Assembly (NCBI RefSeq): GCF_000805335.1
Contig: NZ_KN708638.1
Coordinates: 4,734,501 to 4,793,177, forward strand
Length of the DNA: 58,677 nt
Direction of reading: 5' to 3'
DNA from: Streptomyces sp. CT34
GTDB lineage: Bacteria; Actinomycetota; Actinomycetes; Streptomycetales; Streptomycetaceae
The notes beneath the pieces were generated by a model, which saw only the letters and a list, made by a program, of their open reading frames with translations, made no database searches and was not told where the DNA came from. Both the position numbers and the translations under genes were made by a program. Of this stretch, positions 39,742 through 48,794 are shown in pieces. The stretch's first letter is position 1. Every line of letters begins with the position of its first letter.

Positions 39742-41475
39742 GTGTTGGTCCGACTCGCGCGGGCGCATCTGCGGCCCTACAGGCGCTCGATATCCCTGAT
39801 CGTCCTGCTCCAGCTGATCCAGACGTTGGCAACCCTCTATCTGCCCACCCTCAACGCCGACATCATCGACGACGGTGTCGTGAAGGGCGACACGGGCTAC
39901 ATCCTCCGCACCGGCGGATTCATGATCGTGGTGACCGCCCTGCAGATCGTGTGCGCCGTCACCGCGGTCTACTTCGGCGCCCGTACGGCCATGGGGCTCG
40001 GCCGGGACGTCCGGGCCGCGGTCTTCGACCAGGTGCAGTCCTTCTCCGCGCGGGAAGTGGGCACGTTCGGCGCGCCGTCGCTGATCACCCGCACCACCAA
40101 TGACGTCCAGCAGGTGCAGATGCTGGTGCTGATGACCTTCACGATGATGGTCTCGGCGCCGATCATGTGCGTCGGCGGCATCCTCATGGCGCTCAACCAG
40201 GACGTGCCGCTGTCGGCCCTCCTCCTGGTCATCGTCCCGGTCCTCGGGATCCTCGTCTCACTGATCGTGCGCCGGATGCGTCCGCTGTTCCGCGGGGTGC
40301 AGACCCGCATCGACACCGTCAACCGCGTGCTGCGCGAGCAGATCACCGGTATCCGGGTCATCCGCGCCTTCGTCCGCGACCGGCACGAGCGTGCGCGGTT
40401 CGGCGCCGCCAACCACGATCTGTTCGACGTGTCGCTGCGCGCCGGGCGGCTGATGTCGATGATGTTCCCGCTGGTCATGCTGATCGTGAACCTCTCCAGC
40501 GTGGCCGTGGTGTGGTTCGGCGGACTGCGCATCGACAGCGGTCGGATGCAGATCGGCGCACTGACCGCGTTCCTCAGCTACCTGATGTACATCCTGATGT
40601 CGATCATGATGGCGACGTTCATGGTGATGATGCTGCCGCGGGCGGAGGTCTGCGCCGAGCGCATCCAGGAGGTGCTGACCACCGACTCCAGCGTCACCCC
40701 GCCCGCGAACCCGGTCACCGCGCTGCGCCGGCACGGTGAACTGGAGCTGCGCAACGTCGAGTTCCGCTTCCCCGGTGCCGAGCAGCCGGTGCTCAGGGAC
40801 GTCTCGCTGCTCGCCCGCCCCGGCGAGACCACCGCGGTCATCGGCTCGACCGGATCCGGCAAGTCGACCCTCCTCGGGCTGGTACCGCGGCTGTTCGACG
40901 CGACCGGCGGCACGGTCCTGGTGGACGGCGAGGACGTCCGCACCCTGGACCAGGAGACGCTGGCCACCCTCATCGGCCTGGTCCCACAGAAGCCGTACCT
41001 CTTCTCCGGGACGGTCGCGAGCAATCTGCGGTACGGCAATCCGGAGGCGACCGACGACGAGCTGTGGCACGCGCTGGAGGTGGCCCAGGCCCGCGAGTTC
41101 GTCGAGCGGATGGACGGCGGGCTGGCCGCGCCCATCGCGCAGGGCGGCTCCAACGTCTCCGGCGGCCAGCGGCAGCGCCTGGCCATCGCGCGGGCACTGG
41201 TCCGCTGGCCGGAGATCTACCTCTTCGACGACTCCTTCTCGGCGCTGGACTACGCCACGGACGCGGCCCTGCGCGCCGCGCTGTCCCGTGAGACGGGCCG
41301 GGCCACCGTGGTGATCGTCGCCCAGCGGGTCGCGACGATCCGCGGTGCCGACCGGATCGTGGTCCTCGACGAGGGCCGGATCGTCGGCACCGGTACCCAT
41401 GCCGAGCTGATGGCCGGCAACGAGACCTACCGGGAGATCGTGCTCTCCCAGCTCACCGAGCAGGAGGCGGCGTGA
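39742..41475 (+). CDS. ABC exporter half 1 (permease-ATPase, degenerate site)
   Basis: 577 residues: six-helix exporter domain (1-310) then nucleotide-binding domain. Walker A GSTGSGKST, signature VSGGQRQR and D-loop SALD are good. Walker B ends FDDS, with Asp in place of the catalytic Glu, and the H-loop reads VAQRVATI with Gln in place of His. This is the degenerate partner of a heterodimer. TAGGCT lies 7 bases before GTG 39742, suggesting a leaderless start. The next gene overlaps by 4 bases. Substrate unknown; typical for lipid, peptide or drug export. Confidence 0.93.
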   Translation: MLVRLARAHLRPYRRSISLIVLLQLIQTLATLYLPTLNADIIDDGVVKGDTGYILRTGGFMIVVTALQIVCAVTAVYFGARTAMGLGRDVRAAVFDQVQSFSAREVGTFGAPSLITRTTNDVQQVQMLVLMTFTMMVSAPIMCVGGILMALNQDVPLSALLLVIVPVLGILVSLIVRRMRPLFRGVQTRIDTVNRVLREQITGIRVIRAFVRDRHERARFGAANHDLFDVSLRAGRLMSMMFPLVMLIVNLSSVAVVWFGGLRIDSGRMQIGALTAFLSYLMYILMSIMMATFMVMMLPRAEVCAERIQEVLTTDSSVTPPANPVTALRRHGELELRNVEFRFPGAEQPVLRDVSLLARPGETTAVIGSTGSGKSTLLGLVPRLFDATGGTVLVDGEDVRTLDQETLATLIGLVPQKPYLFSGTVASNLRYGNPEATDDELWHALEVAQAREFVERMDGGLAAPIAQGGSNVSGGQRQRLAIARALVRWPEIYLFDDSFSALDYATDAALRAALSRETGRATVVIVAQRVATIRGADRIVVLDEGRIVGTGTHAELMAGNETYREIVLSQLTEQEAA

Positions 41476-43505
41476 CCACCGCGGACAAGAGGGCGGCCGG
41501 TACGGGGACGGCCGCCGAGGGGGCTCCCGCAGCGGCGCCCGACGGGGCCCCGGCGTCGGCCCCGCGGCGCGGCCCGGCCCCCGGCGGCGGCCCGATGGCC
41601 CGCATGATGAGCGGCCCGATCGAGAAGTCCCTCAACTTCAAGGGCTCCGGCAAGCGGCTGCTGGCCCAGATGCGGCCGGAGCGCGGGATCATGGCCGTCG
41701 CGCTGCTGCTGGGCGTCCTGAGCGTGGCGCTGACGGTCGTCGGGCCCAAGATCCTCGGCCGGGCCACCGACCTGATCGTGGCGGGGGTCATCGGCCCCCG
41801 GGTGCCCGACGGCCTCACCAGGGCGCAGGCCGCCGACTGGCTGCGGGCGCGCGGTCAGGGCGGGCTCGCCGACATGCTCGGCACCATGCCGGTGGTCCCG
41901 GGCCACGGCATCGACTTCGGCGCCGTCGGCACCGTCCTGCTCTGGGTGACCCTCATCTACGCGGGCTCCGCGCTCTTCGGCTTCGTCCAGGCCCGGATCG
42001 CCACCCTGGTCGTGCAGCGCACCGTCTTCCGGCTGCGCGAGCAGGTCGAGGAGAAGCTGGCCCGGCTGCCGCTGAGCTACTTCGACCGGCAGCAGCGCGG
42101 CGAGGTGCTCTCCCGCGCGACCAACGACATCGACAACATCCAGCAGACGCTCCAGCAGACCCTCAGCCAGATAGTGACCTCGCTGCTGACGATCCTGGGC
42201 GTGCTGGCCATGATGTTCTGGATCTCGCCGCTGCTGGCGCTGGTCGCGCTGGTCACCGTGCCGGTCTCGGTCCTCGTCGCGGCCAGGATCGGCAAGCGCG
42301 CCCAGCCGCAGTTCGTCCAGCAGTGGAAGACGACCGGCAGGCTGAACGCGCACATCGAGGAGATGTACACCGGCCACTCGCTGGTCAAGGTCTTCGGCCG
42401 CCGGCGGGAGTCCGCCGAGCTGTTCCGCGAGCAGAACGAGGCGCTCTACGAGGCCGGGTTCAGGGCCCAGTTCATCTCCGGGATCATCCAGCCCGCGATG
42501 ATGTTCATCGGCAACCTCAACTACGTCCTGGTGGCGGTGGTCGGCGGCCTCCGCGTCGCCGCCGGCGCGCTGTCCATCGGTGATGTGCAGGCGTTCGTCC
42601 AGTACTCCCGCCAGTTCAGCCAGCCGCTGACCCAGGTCGCCTCGATGGCCAACCTGGTCCAGTCCGGCGTCGCCTCCGCCGAGCGGGTCTTCGAACTCCT
42701 CGACGCCCGGGAGCAGGACCCGGACCCCGAGCGGCCGGCCCGCCCCGACGAGGTCCGGGGCCGGGTCGCCTTCGAGGACGTGTCCTTCCGCTACGACGAG
42801 AACAAGCCGCTCATCGACGGTCTCTCGCTGGCCGTCCACCCCGGCCAGACCGTCGCGATCGTCGGCCCGACCGGCGCGGGCAAGACCACCCTGGTCAACC
42901 TGCTGATGCGGTTCTACGAGGTCAGCGGCGGCCGGATCACCCTGGACGGGGTGGACATCGCCGGGATGTCCCGCGAGGAGCTGCGCGGCAACATCGGCAT
43001 GGTCCTCCAGGACACCTGGCTGTTCGGCGGCACCATCGCCGAGAACATCGCCTACGGCGCCCCCGAGGGCACCTCCCTCGACAAGGTCGTCGAGGCTGCC
43101 CGGGCCACCCACGTCGACCGGTTCGTGCGCACCCTGCCGGACGGCTACGACACCGTCATCGACGAGGAGGGCGGCAATGTCTCGGTCGGCGAGAAGCAAC
43201 TGATCACCATCGCGCGGGCGTTCCTCGCCGAGCCGGCCATCCTCGTCCTGGACGAGGCCACCAGCTCGGTCGACACCCGCACCGAGGTCCTCATCCAGCA
43301 CGCGATGGCCCAACTCCGCACCGGCCGCACCAGTTTCGTCATCGCGCACCGGCTCTCCACCATCCGCGACGCGGACGTCATCCTGGTGATGGAGAACGGC
43401 GCGATCGTCGAACAGGGCTCGCACGACGCCCTGTTGGCGGCCGGCGGCGCCTACGCCCGGCTGTACGCGGCGCAGTTCGCGGAGGCGGTGGCGGAGACCG
43501 AGTGA
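41472..43505 (+). CDS. ABC exporter half 2 (permease-ATPase, consensus residues)
   Basis: 677 residues. A 60-residue Ala/Pro-rich tail precedes six membrane helices and the ATPase. Walker A GPTGAGKTT, Walker B LVLDEATSSVD and H-loop IAHRLSTI are canonical, but the signature is NVSVGEKQL rather than LSGGQ. GTG 41472 overlaps the upstream stop (GTGA). The altered signature faces the degenerate Walker B of half 1, so the pair has one catalytic and one silent ATP site, as in TM287/288-type exporters. Confidence 0.94.
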   Translation: MTTADKRAAGTGTAAEGAPAAAPDGAPASAPRRGPAPGGGPMARMMSGPIEKSLNFKGSGKRLLAQMRPERGIMAVALLLGVLSVALTVVGPKILGRATDLIVAGVIGPRVPDGLTRAQAADWLRARGQGGLADMLGTMPVVPGHGIDFGAVGTVLLWVTLIYAGSALFGFVQARIATLVVQRTVFRLREQVEEKLARLPLSYFDRQQRGEVLSRATNDIDNIQQTLQQTLSQIVTSLLTILGVLAMMFWISPLLALVALVTVPVSVLVAARIGKRAQPQFVQQWKTTGRLNAHIEEMYTGHSLVKVFGRRRESAELFREQNEALYEAGFRAQFISGIIQPAMMFIGNLNYVLVAVVGGLRVAAGALSIGDVQAFVQYSRQFSQPLTQVASMANLVQSGVASAERVFELLDAREQDPDPERPARPDEVRGRVAFEDVSFRYDENKPLIDGLSLAVHPGQTVAIVGPTGAGKTTLVNLLMRFYEVSGGRITLDGVDIAGMSREELRGNIGMVLQDTWLFGGTIAENIAYGAPEGTSLDKVVEAARATHVDRFVRTLPDGYDTVIDEEGGNVSVGEKQLITIARAFLAEPAILVLDEATSSVDTRTEVLIQHAMAQLRTGRTSFVIAHRLSTIRDADVILVMENGAIVEQGSHDALLAAGGAYARLYAAQFAEAVAETE

Positions 43506-43543
43506 CCCGCAGCAGCGTGCGCGCCGCCGCCCGCCGTGCGCGT

Positions 43544-43579
43544 GATCGCCGCCGAACCCCCGCCGGGTCGGCGGCGATC
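43544..43579. terminator. Bidirectional terminator after the ABC exporter
   Basis: GATCGCCGCCG followed by A then ACCC (43544-43559) pairs with GGGTCGGCGGCGATC (43565-43579) with one bulged A. Located between the exporter operon and the converging hydrolase gene. Confidence 0.85.
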
Positions 43580-43617
43580 GCCGTACCCGGCGCGGTCCGC
43601 GACGGTCGGCGGCCGGC

Positions 43618-44440
43618 TCAGCCGGTGCGCGCCGCCACCCAGGCGCCGATCCGTCCCGGCAGCGCGTCGTCCGCCGCGTTCTCCGCGTGCCCGAAGCCCC
43701 GCTCGCTCCACGGCTCGGCGGTGGCGGGGGCGGCGGCCAGCAGTATGCGGGGGTGGCCGAGGGGGAAGTACGGGCCGCGGTCGCCGTGGACGAGGAGGAG
43801 GGGAGTGGGGGCGATCAGCGGGACGGCGCCGGTGGGGGAGAGCGGTACCGGGTCCCGGTCCTCGGGGTGGATTCCGGTCCGCAGGCCGAGGCGGGAGACC
43901 AGGCGGCCCATGGGGGGAGTGACGGCCCGGTGGAGCCGGCGCATGGCCGCGGTGCCCTGGTAGGACCGGCGGGCGGGGGCGCTGACGGCGACGACGTCGT
44001 CGGGGCGCGCAACCGTGCGCTCCCCGTGCTCCCCCTGGCCGGAAATCGACCCCTGTGGCCCGTACGGCGCGGTCTGCCGCAGGACGACCGAGCCGCCCAT
44101 GGAGAAGCCGACGGTGGCGACCCGGCGGTGGCCCAGGGCGCGGGCCCGGCGGACCGCGGCGGGCAGGTCCAGGACTTCCCGGTCGCCGACGGTGGAGCGT
44201 CCGCCGGAGCCGCCGTGGGCCGGGAAGGAGAACGTGATCACGTCCGCATACTGGGAAAAGGCGACCGCGGCGCGACGCGGTGCGGGTTTTTCCGGGGAGC
44301 CGGCGAAGCCGTGCGCGAGGACGATCGCGAGGTCGCCGGCGGGCGCCGCGGCGGGCTCAGGAGGCGCCTGTGCAGGGGCTATTCGGGGGTGTGGACGGCC
44401 TCGATCCGTACGCCGCCGTCCGTCAACAATGCCGCGCGGT
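43618..44440 (-). pseudogene. Alpha/beta hydrolase with an N-terminal frameshift
   Basis: The hydrolase core is intact in one frame: LAIVLAHGFAGSPEKPAPRR, nucleophile in VGFSMGGSVVL, acid in LLLVHGDRGPYF and catalytic His in GFGHAENAADD. The expected N-terminus (ALLTDGGVRIEAVHTPE) lies in another frame that hits TAG at 44379. One extra C in the C5 run at 44384-44388 (GGGGG on the plus strand) would join the two. So this is a one-base deletion, a slippage-prone tract, or a sequencing error. If translated from an upstream in-frame start the catalytic domain would still be made. Coordinates of the 5' end are approximate. Confidence 0.7.
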
Positions 44441-44510
44441 GACCACTCGAAGTGATCGACGGAACACAAGAACGCGCAAAATCGGCCTCGGGTCCGCAAC
44501 TCATGTGAGC

Positions 44511-44560
44511 TATTCTGCTGGGCAAGAAGGATCCGGGCAGCGTCGCCCCCGGGTCCTTTT
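44511..44560 (+). promoter_or_regulatory. glnR promoter candidate and terminator-like leader hairpin
   Basis: TATTCT at 44511-44516 is a plausible -10. Shortly after it, AAGGATCCGGG (44527-44537) pairs with CCCGGGTCCTT (44548-44558, one mismatch) and runs into TTTT at 44557-44560. An intrinsic-terminator shape at the very start of the glnR transcript suggests attenuation. Alternatively it ends a leftover transcript from the left, though no plus-strand gene ends there. Confidence 0.5.
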
Positions 44561-44681
44561 GTGCTTTCACGCATGCACAGCGCTGTGACCGGAAGCACCC
44601 TGTACGAAGCAGAGCCGCAGACTCCCCCCGGCCGGGCCGGGTGGTGCCCCCGTCGCAGGGACCGAGGAGGAACCAGACGTC

Positions 44682-44759
44682 ATGGGCAAGCGAAGCGAGC
44701 AGGACAGCGAGCCGCACAGGATGAAGCTCGCCGGAAACCGGGTAGGTGGTCGGAAGTGA
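44682..44759 (+). CDS. 25-residue upstream ORF coupled to glnR
   Basis: ATG 44682 has GAGGAGGAA about 10 bases upstream. The frame encodes a hydrophilic basic peptide starting MGKRSEQDSEPHRM and stops with TGA at 44757-44759, overlapping the glnR GTG (GTGA). Lys, Arg and Gln are frequent. The tight overlap suggests translational coupling with glnR. It could be a regulatory leader or a small protein; there is no homology that I recognise. Confidence 0.5.
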   Translation: MGKRSEQDSEPHRMKLAGNRVGGRK

Positions 44760-45595
44760 GTTCGCTCCTGCTGCTGACCAACGCACTCCAGCCGTCGACG
44801 GAGGTGCTTCCGGCGCTCGGCCTGCTGCTGCACAGCGTCCGGGTCGCCCCCGCCGAGGGCCCGGCCCTGATCGACACCCCCGGGGCCGACGTCATACTGA
44901 TCGACGGCCGCCGCGATCTTCCGCATGTGCGGTCCCTGTGCCAGCTGCTGCGGTCCACGGGCCCGGGCTGTCCCCTGGTGCTGGTGGTGACGGAGGGCGG
45001 GCTGGCCGCCGTGACCGCCGACTGGGGCGTCGACGACGTGATGCTCGACACGGCGGGCCCCGCCGAGGTGGAGGCGCGGCTGCGGCTGGCGATGGGCCGC
45101 CAGCAGATCACCACCGACAACGGTCCGATGGAGATCCGCAACGGTGATCTCTCGGTGGACGAGGCCACCTACAGCGCCAAGCTGAAGGGCCGCGTGCTGG
45201 ACCTGACCTTCAAGGAGTTCGAGCTGCTGAAGTACCTGGCGCAGCACCCGGGCCGGGTCTTCACCCGCGCCCAGCTCCTCCAGGAGGTCTGGGGCTACGA
45301 CTACTTCGGCGGTACCCGCACGGTCGATGTGCACGTCCGGCGGCTGCGCGCCAAGCTCGGCCCAGAGCACGAGTCGCTGATCGGCACGGTCCGCAACGTC
45401 GGCTACCGCTTCGTCACGCCGGAGAAGGTGGAGCGGGCGGCGGCCGAGTCCAAGGCCAAGGCGAAGGGCGACGCCGGCCGGGCGGCCGGGGCCGGCGGCG
45501 GGGACTCCGCCGCTGGTGACGGCGCTCGCCAGGCGCCCGCGAGTGCGTCCCGGCCGGGTACCGAATCCGCGTCCACAGAGCCTGCCCGCCGGTAG
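44756..45595 (+). CDS. glnR: Global nitrogen regulator GlnR
   Basis: 279 residues. Receiver-like domain (1-115) with Asp in VILIDGRRDLP but lacking the full phosphorylation pocket, as expected for GlnR, which works as an orphan without phosphorylation. OmpR-type winged helix: LDLTFKEFELLKYLAQHPGRVFTRAQLLQEVWGYDYFGGTRTVDVHVRRLRAKLG. A 55-residue Ala/Lys tail follows. The N-terminus VSSLLLLTNALQPSTEVLPALGLLL matches S. coelicolor GlnR as I recall it. It activates glnA, glnII, amtB, nirB and others under nitrogen limitation. Confidence 0.96.
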   Translation: MSSLLLLTNALQPSTEVLPALGLLLHSVRVAPAEGPALIDTPGADVILIDGRRDLPHVRSLCQLLRSTGPGCPLVLVVTEGGLAAVTADWGVDDVMLDTAGPAEVEARLRLAMGRQQITTDNGPMEIRNGDLSVDEATYSAKLKGRVLDLTFKEFELLKYLAQHPGRVFTRAQLLQEVWGYDYFGGTRTVDVHVRRLRAKLGPEHESLIGTVRNVGYRFVTPEKVERAAAESKAKAKGDAGRAAGAGGGDSAAGDGARQAPASASRPGTESASTEPARR

Positions 45596-45619
45596 GACCA
45601 CCCGCGTAGACTGCCGCGC

Positions 45620-46645
45620 GTGGCCAAGGTGACGCGGGATGACGTAGCAAAACTGGCGGGGACTTCCACTGCCGTTGTCAGTTACGTCATCAACAACGGA
45701 CCGAGGCCGGTCGCCCCGGCCACGCGCGAGCGGGTGCTCGCCGCCATCAAGGAGCTCGGCTACCGGCCCGACCGGGTCGCGCAGGCGATGGCGTCCCGGC
45801 GTACGGACCTCATAGGTCTGATCGTGCCGGACACCCGGCAGCCGTTCTTCGCGGAGATGGCGCACGCCGTCGAGCAGGCCGCCTCCGAGCGCGGAAAGAT
45901 GGTGCTGGTCGGCAACGCCAACTACATCGACGAGCGCGAGGTGCACTATCTGCGCGCGTTCCTCGGGATGCGGGTCTCCGGGCTGATCCTGATCAGCCAG
46001 GGGCCCAGTGAGCACGCCGCCGCCGAGATCGACGCCTGGGACGCCCGGGTGGTGCTGCTGCACCGGCGGCCGGACGCCATCGACGACGTCGCGGTGATGA
46101 CCGACGACATCTGGGGCGCGCAGCTGGCCACCCGGCATCTGCTGGAGCACGGCCATCCGTACGTGGCCTTCCTGGGCGGTACGGAGGAGACGCCGAAGTC
46201 CGGCGACCCGGTCACCGACCACGTGGAGGGCTGGCGGCGGGCCATGCTGGAGTCCGGGAAGGCGACGGAGGGCCGCTACTTCGAGGCCCCGTACAACCGC
46301 TATGACGCCTACGACGTCGCGCTGCGGGTGCTGTCCGGGCCGGACCGGCCGCCGGCCATCATGTGCGCCACCGACGACCAGGCGATCGGCGTGCTGCGGG
46401 CCGCCCGCGAGCTGCGGATCGACGTACCGGGCGAGCTGGCGGTCGCGGGCTTCGACGACGTGAAGGAGGCCGCGCTCACCGATCCGCCGCTGACCACGGT
46501 CGCCTCGGACCGGCAGGCGATGGCGCGGGCGGCGGTCGACCTGGTGCTGGACGACGGGCTGCGGGTGGTCGGCTCGCGCCGGGAGCGGCTGCGGCAGTTC
46601 CCGTCGCGGCTGGTCGTCCGGCGGTCCTGCGGCTGCGGGAGCTGA
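45620..46645 (+). CDS. LacI-family transcriptional regulator
   Basis: 341 residues. N-terminal helix-turn-helix VTRDDVAKLAGTSTAVVSYVINNGPRPVAPATRERVLAAIKELGYRPD, then a periplasmic-binding-protein-like effector domain ending with FDDVKEAALTDPPLTTVASD. Ligand unknown, probably a sugar. GTG 45620 is preceded 7 bases upstream by TAGACT, so transcription likely starts at the start codon (leaderless). Next to glnR and the protease gene in the same order as in S. coelicolor (SCO4158, from memory). Confidence 0.93.
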   Translation: MAKVTRDDVAKLAGTSTAVVSYVINNGPRPVAPATRERVLAAIKELGYRPDRVAQAMASRRTDLIGLIVPDTRQPFFAEMAHAVEQAASERGKMVLVGNANYIDEREVHYLRAFLGMRVSGLILISQGPSEHAAAEIDAWDARVVLLHRRPDAIDDVAVMTDDIWGAQLATRHLLEHGHPYVAFLGGTEETPKSGDPVTDHVEGWRRAMLESGKATEGRYFEAPYNRYDAYDVALRVLSGPDRPPAIMCATDDQAIGVLRAARELRIDVPGELAVAGFDDVKEAALTDPPLTTVASDRQAMARAAVDLVLDDGLRVVGSRRERLRQFPSRLVVRRSCGCGS

Positions 46646-46758
46646 GCGGGCCGGAGGGTGCCCGCGCCGCCGGCCGGGGACCAGTCCCGGCGCCCGGTCG
46701 CCGAACCGGGCCGCACCGGGGGCGCCCTTATACCGGGCATACCGACTTCTGTCGGGTC

Positions 46759-46785
46759 TCTCAGGGCGTTCTCAGACGGTTCTCA
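46759..46785 (+). promoter_or_regulatory. Three 11-bp-phased TCTCA repeats upstream of the Htr protease
   Basis: TCTCA at 46759, 46770 and 46781, each exactly 11 bases apart; the last two are extended as GTTCTCA and GTTCTCA. Direct repeats at helical phase are typical of OmpR-family regulators. The adjacent response regulator is the likely binder. Confidence 0.65.
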
Positions 46786-46809
46786 TGCAGCGCCCCCAAA
46801 GTCATAGCC

Positions 46810-47934
46810 ATGACCGAGAGCTACCGCCGCAGCGGCGATGAGATGCCCCAGGACCGGCCGTACGCATACGGCACCGAGTACGGCAGCACCCACGGCGGCG
46901 GCCGGGGTGCCGACCAGAGCGGGATGTACGCCGCCGCCGGCGAGTCGGGCACCGTACCGCCGCCCCCGCCGTACGCACCGGGGCACGCGGACGCGGCCGA
47001 CGCCGGGGCGGCCGAGCCGCGGCGCCGGGCCCGCCGGCCGATCGCGCTGATCGCGGCGGTGGCGCTGGCCTCCGGTCTCATCGGCGGCGGCAGCGCGGCG
47101 CTGATCGCCGGCGCCACGCAGAACAGCGCGCAGTCCAGTGGCGTCTCCACCCCGCTCGTCAACGCCGGGCAGAACTCCGGCAGCGGCGTCGCCGGGGTCG
47201 CCAAGGCGGTCAGCCCGGCCATAGTGGAGATCAAGGCCCGGTCGGCGGGCGGCGAGTCCACCGGCTCGGGTGTGGTCATCACCAGCAGCGGCGAGATCAT
47301 CACCAACAACCATGTGGTGTCCGGCGCCCGCAAGGTGACCGTCACCTTCAGCGACGGCAGCCGGAAGACCGCGACGGTCACCGGCACCGACCCCGCCAAG
47401 GACCTGGCGCTGATCAAGGTCCAGGGCGCCAGTGGGCTGACCCACGCCCAGCTCGGCGACTCCGGCAAGCTCGCGGTCGGCGACCCGGTGGTGGCGATCG
47501 GCTCGCCCGAGGGCCTGACCGGCTCGGTGACCAGCGGTATCGTCTCCGCGCTCAACCGCGATGTGACCGTCCCCAAGGAGAGCGGCCAGGGCCAGGACCA
47601 GGGGCAGGGACAGGGCGGCGGCTTCGGCGGCCGGGGCGGCTGGCCGTTCGAGTTCGGCGGCAACCAGTACAACGGCGACACCGGCTCGTCCAAGACCTCG
47701 TACAAGGCGATACAGACCGACGCCGCGCTCAACCCCGGCAACTCCGGTGGTGCCCTGATCAACCTCCAGGGGCAGGTCATCGGCATCAACTCGGCGATGT
47801 ACTCCCCGAGTTCGTCGGACAGCAGCCAGGCGGGCAGCGTCGGCCTGGGCTTCGCGATACCGATCAACACCGTCAAGGCCGACCTGGCCTCGCTGCGCAG
47901 CGGCGGCAGCCGCGGCGACAACAGCGGGGTCTGA
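46810..47934 (+). CDS. htrB: Membrane-anchored HtrA-type serine protease without PDZ
   Basis: 374 residues. A Tyr/Pro-rich cytoplasmic tail (1-75), one membrane helix (IALIAAVALASGLIGGGSAALIAG) and an outside trypsin-like domain. Catalytic triad: His in ITNNHVVSGA, Asp in DPAKDLALIK, Ser in LNPGNSGGAL. A Gly/Gln insert (QGQDQGQGQGGGF) sits before the Ser loop. There is no PDZ domain after GFAIPINTVKADL, unlike classical HtrA. It degrades misfolded secreted proteins. Position next to a two-component pair matches htrB/SCO4157 (from memory), which is controlled by CssRS in S. lividans. Confidence 0.9.
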   Translation: MTESYRRSGDEMPQDRPYAYGTEYGSTHGGGRGADQSGMYAAAGESGTVPPPPPYAPGHADAADAGAAEPRRRARRPIALIAAVALASGLIGGGSAALIAGATQNSAQSSGVSTPLVNAGQNSGSGVAGVAKAVSPAIVEIKARSAGGESTGSGVVITSSGEIITNNHVVSGARKVTVTFSDGSRKTATVTGTDPAKDLALIKVQGASGLTHAQLGDSGKLAVGDPVVAIGSPEGLTGSVTSGIVSALNRDVTVPKESGQGQDQGQGQGGGFGGRGGWPFEFGGNQYNGDTGSSKTSYKAIQTDAALNPGNSGGALINLQGQVIGINSAMYSPSSSDSSQAGSVGLGFAIPINTVKADLASLRSGGSRGDNSGV

Positions 47935-47951
47935 CCGCCCCGCGTCGACCG

Positions 47952-47975
47952 GGGTGTACGGGCGCCCGTACACCC
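47952..47975. repeat. Perfect 24-bp palindrome after the protease gene
   Basis: GGGTGTACGGGC followed directly by its reverse complement GCCCGTACACCC. It lies 18 bases past the stop codon. It may end the protease transcript or be a binding site in the promoter region of the response regulator; there is no T-tract. Confidence 0.7.
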
Positions 47976-48053
47976 GGCAGCCCGGGATCCGTGCCAGGCT
48001 GAAGGTGAGGAAGGTCCAGCCGGTCCGCCACGCACCCCGAGGTAGCCACGCAC

Positions 48054-48794
48054 ATGAGCCCCGCCGAGCACGGTGATCACCCCGCCCGCATCCTGATCGT
48101 CGACGACGAGCCCGCGGTCCGCGAGGCCCTGCAGCGTTCGCTCGCCTTCGAGGGGTACGGGACGGAGCAAGCGGTCGACGGCCTGGACGCGGTGGAGAAG
48201 GTCGCCGGGTACGACCCCGAACTGATCGTGCTGGACGTGCTCATGCCCCGGATGGACGGGCTCACGGCCGCCCGCCGGCTGCGGGCGAGCGGGGTGACCG
48301 TACCGATCCTGATGCTGACCGCCCGGGACACCGTCGGCGACCGGGTCACCGGCCTGGACGCCGGCGCCGACGACTACCTGGTCAAGCCCTTCGAGCTGGA
48401 CGAGCTGCTGGCCCGTATCCGCGCGCTGCTCCGCCGCAGCTCGTACGCGGCGGCGGCCGGCGCCACCCAGCCCGACGAGAGCGAGCTGCTGACCTTCGCC
48501 GACCTGCGGATGAACCTGGGCACCCGCGAGGTCGTGCGCGGCAGCCGCCCCGTCGAGCTGACCCGCACCGAATTCACCCTCCTGGAGATGTTCCTGGCCC
48601 ATCCGCGCCAGGTCCTCACCCGCGAACAGATCCTGAAAGCCGTATGGGGCTTCGACTTCGAACCGACCTCCAACTCCCTGGACGTATACGTGATGTACCT
48701 GCGCCGCAAGACGGAGGCGGGCGGCGAGCCGCGGCTGGTCCACACCGTCCGGGGGGTCGGCTACGTCCTGCGGCTGGACGGCGGCGCGGAATGA
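48054..48794 (+). CDS. cssR: OmpR-family response regulator (secretion-stress type)
   Basis: 246 residues. Receiver domain with acidic pair in ILIVDDEPAVRE, phospho-Asp in LIVLDVLMPRMDG, Thr in LMLTARD and Lys in YLVKPFE. Winged helix: LTRTEFTLLEMFLAHPRQVLTREQILKAVWG. Overlaps the sensor kinase gene by 4 bases (ATGA). By order and neighbours it corresponds to CssR (SCO4156, from memory), which activates htr protease genes. The 11-base phased repeats ahead of the protease are its candidate target. Confidence 0.9.
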   Translation: MSPAEHGDHPARILIVDDEPAVREALQRSLAFEGYGTEQAVDGLDAVEKVAGYDPELIVLDVLMPRMDGLTAARRLRASGVTVPILMLTARDTVGDRVTGLDAGADDYLVKPFELDELLARIRALLRRSSYAAAAGATQPDESELLTFADLRMNLGTREVVRGSRPVELTRTEFTLLEMFLAHPRQVLTREQILKAVWGFDFEPTSNSLDVYVMYLRRKTEAGGEPRLVHTVRGVGYVLRLDGGAE

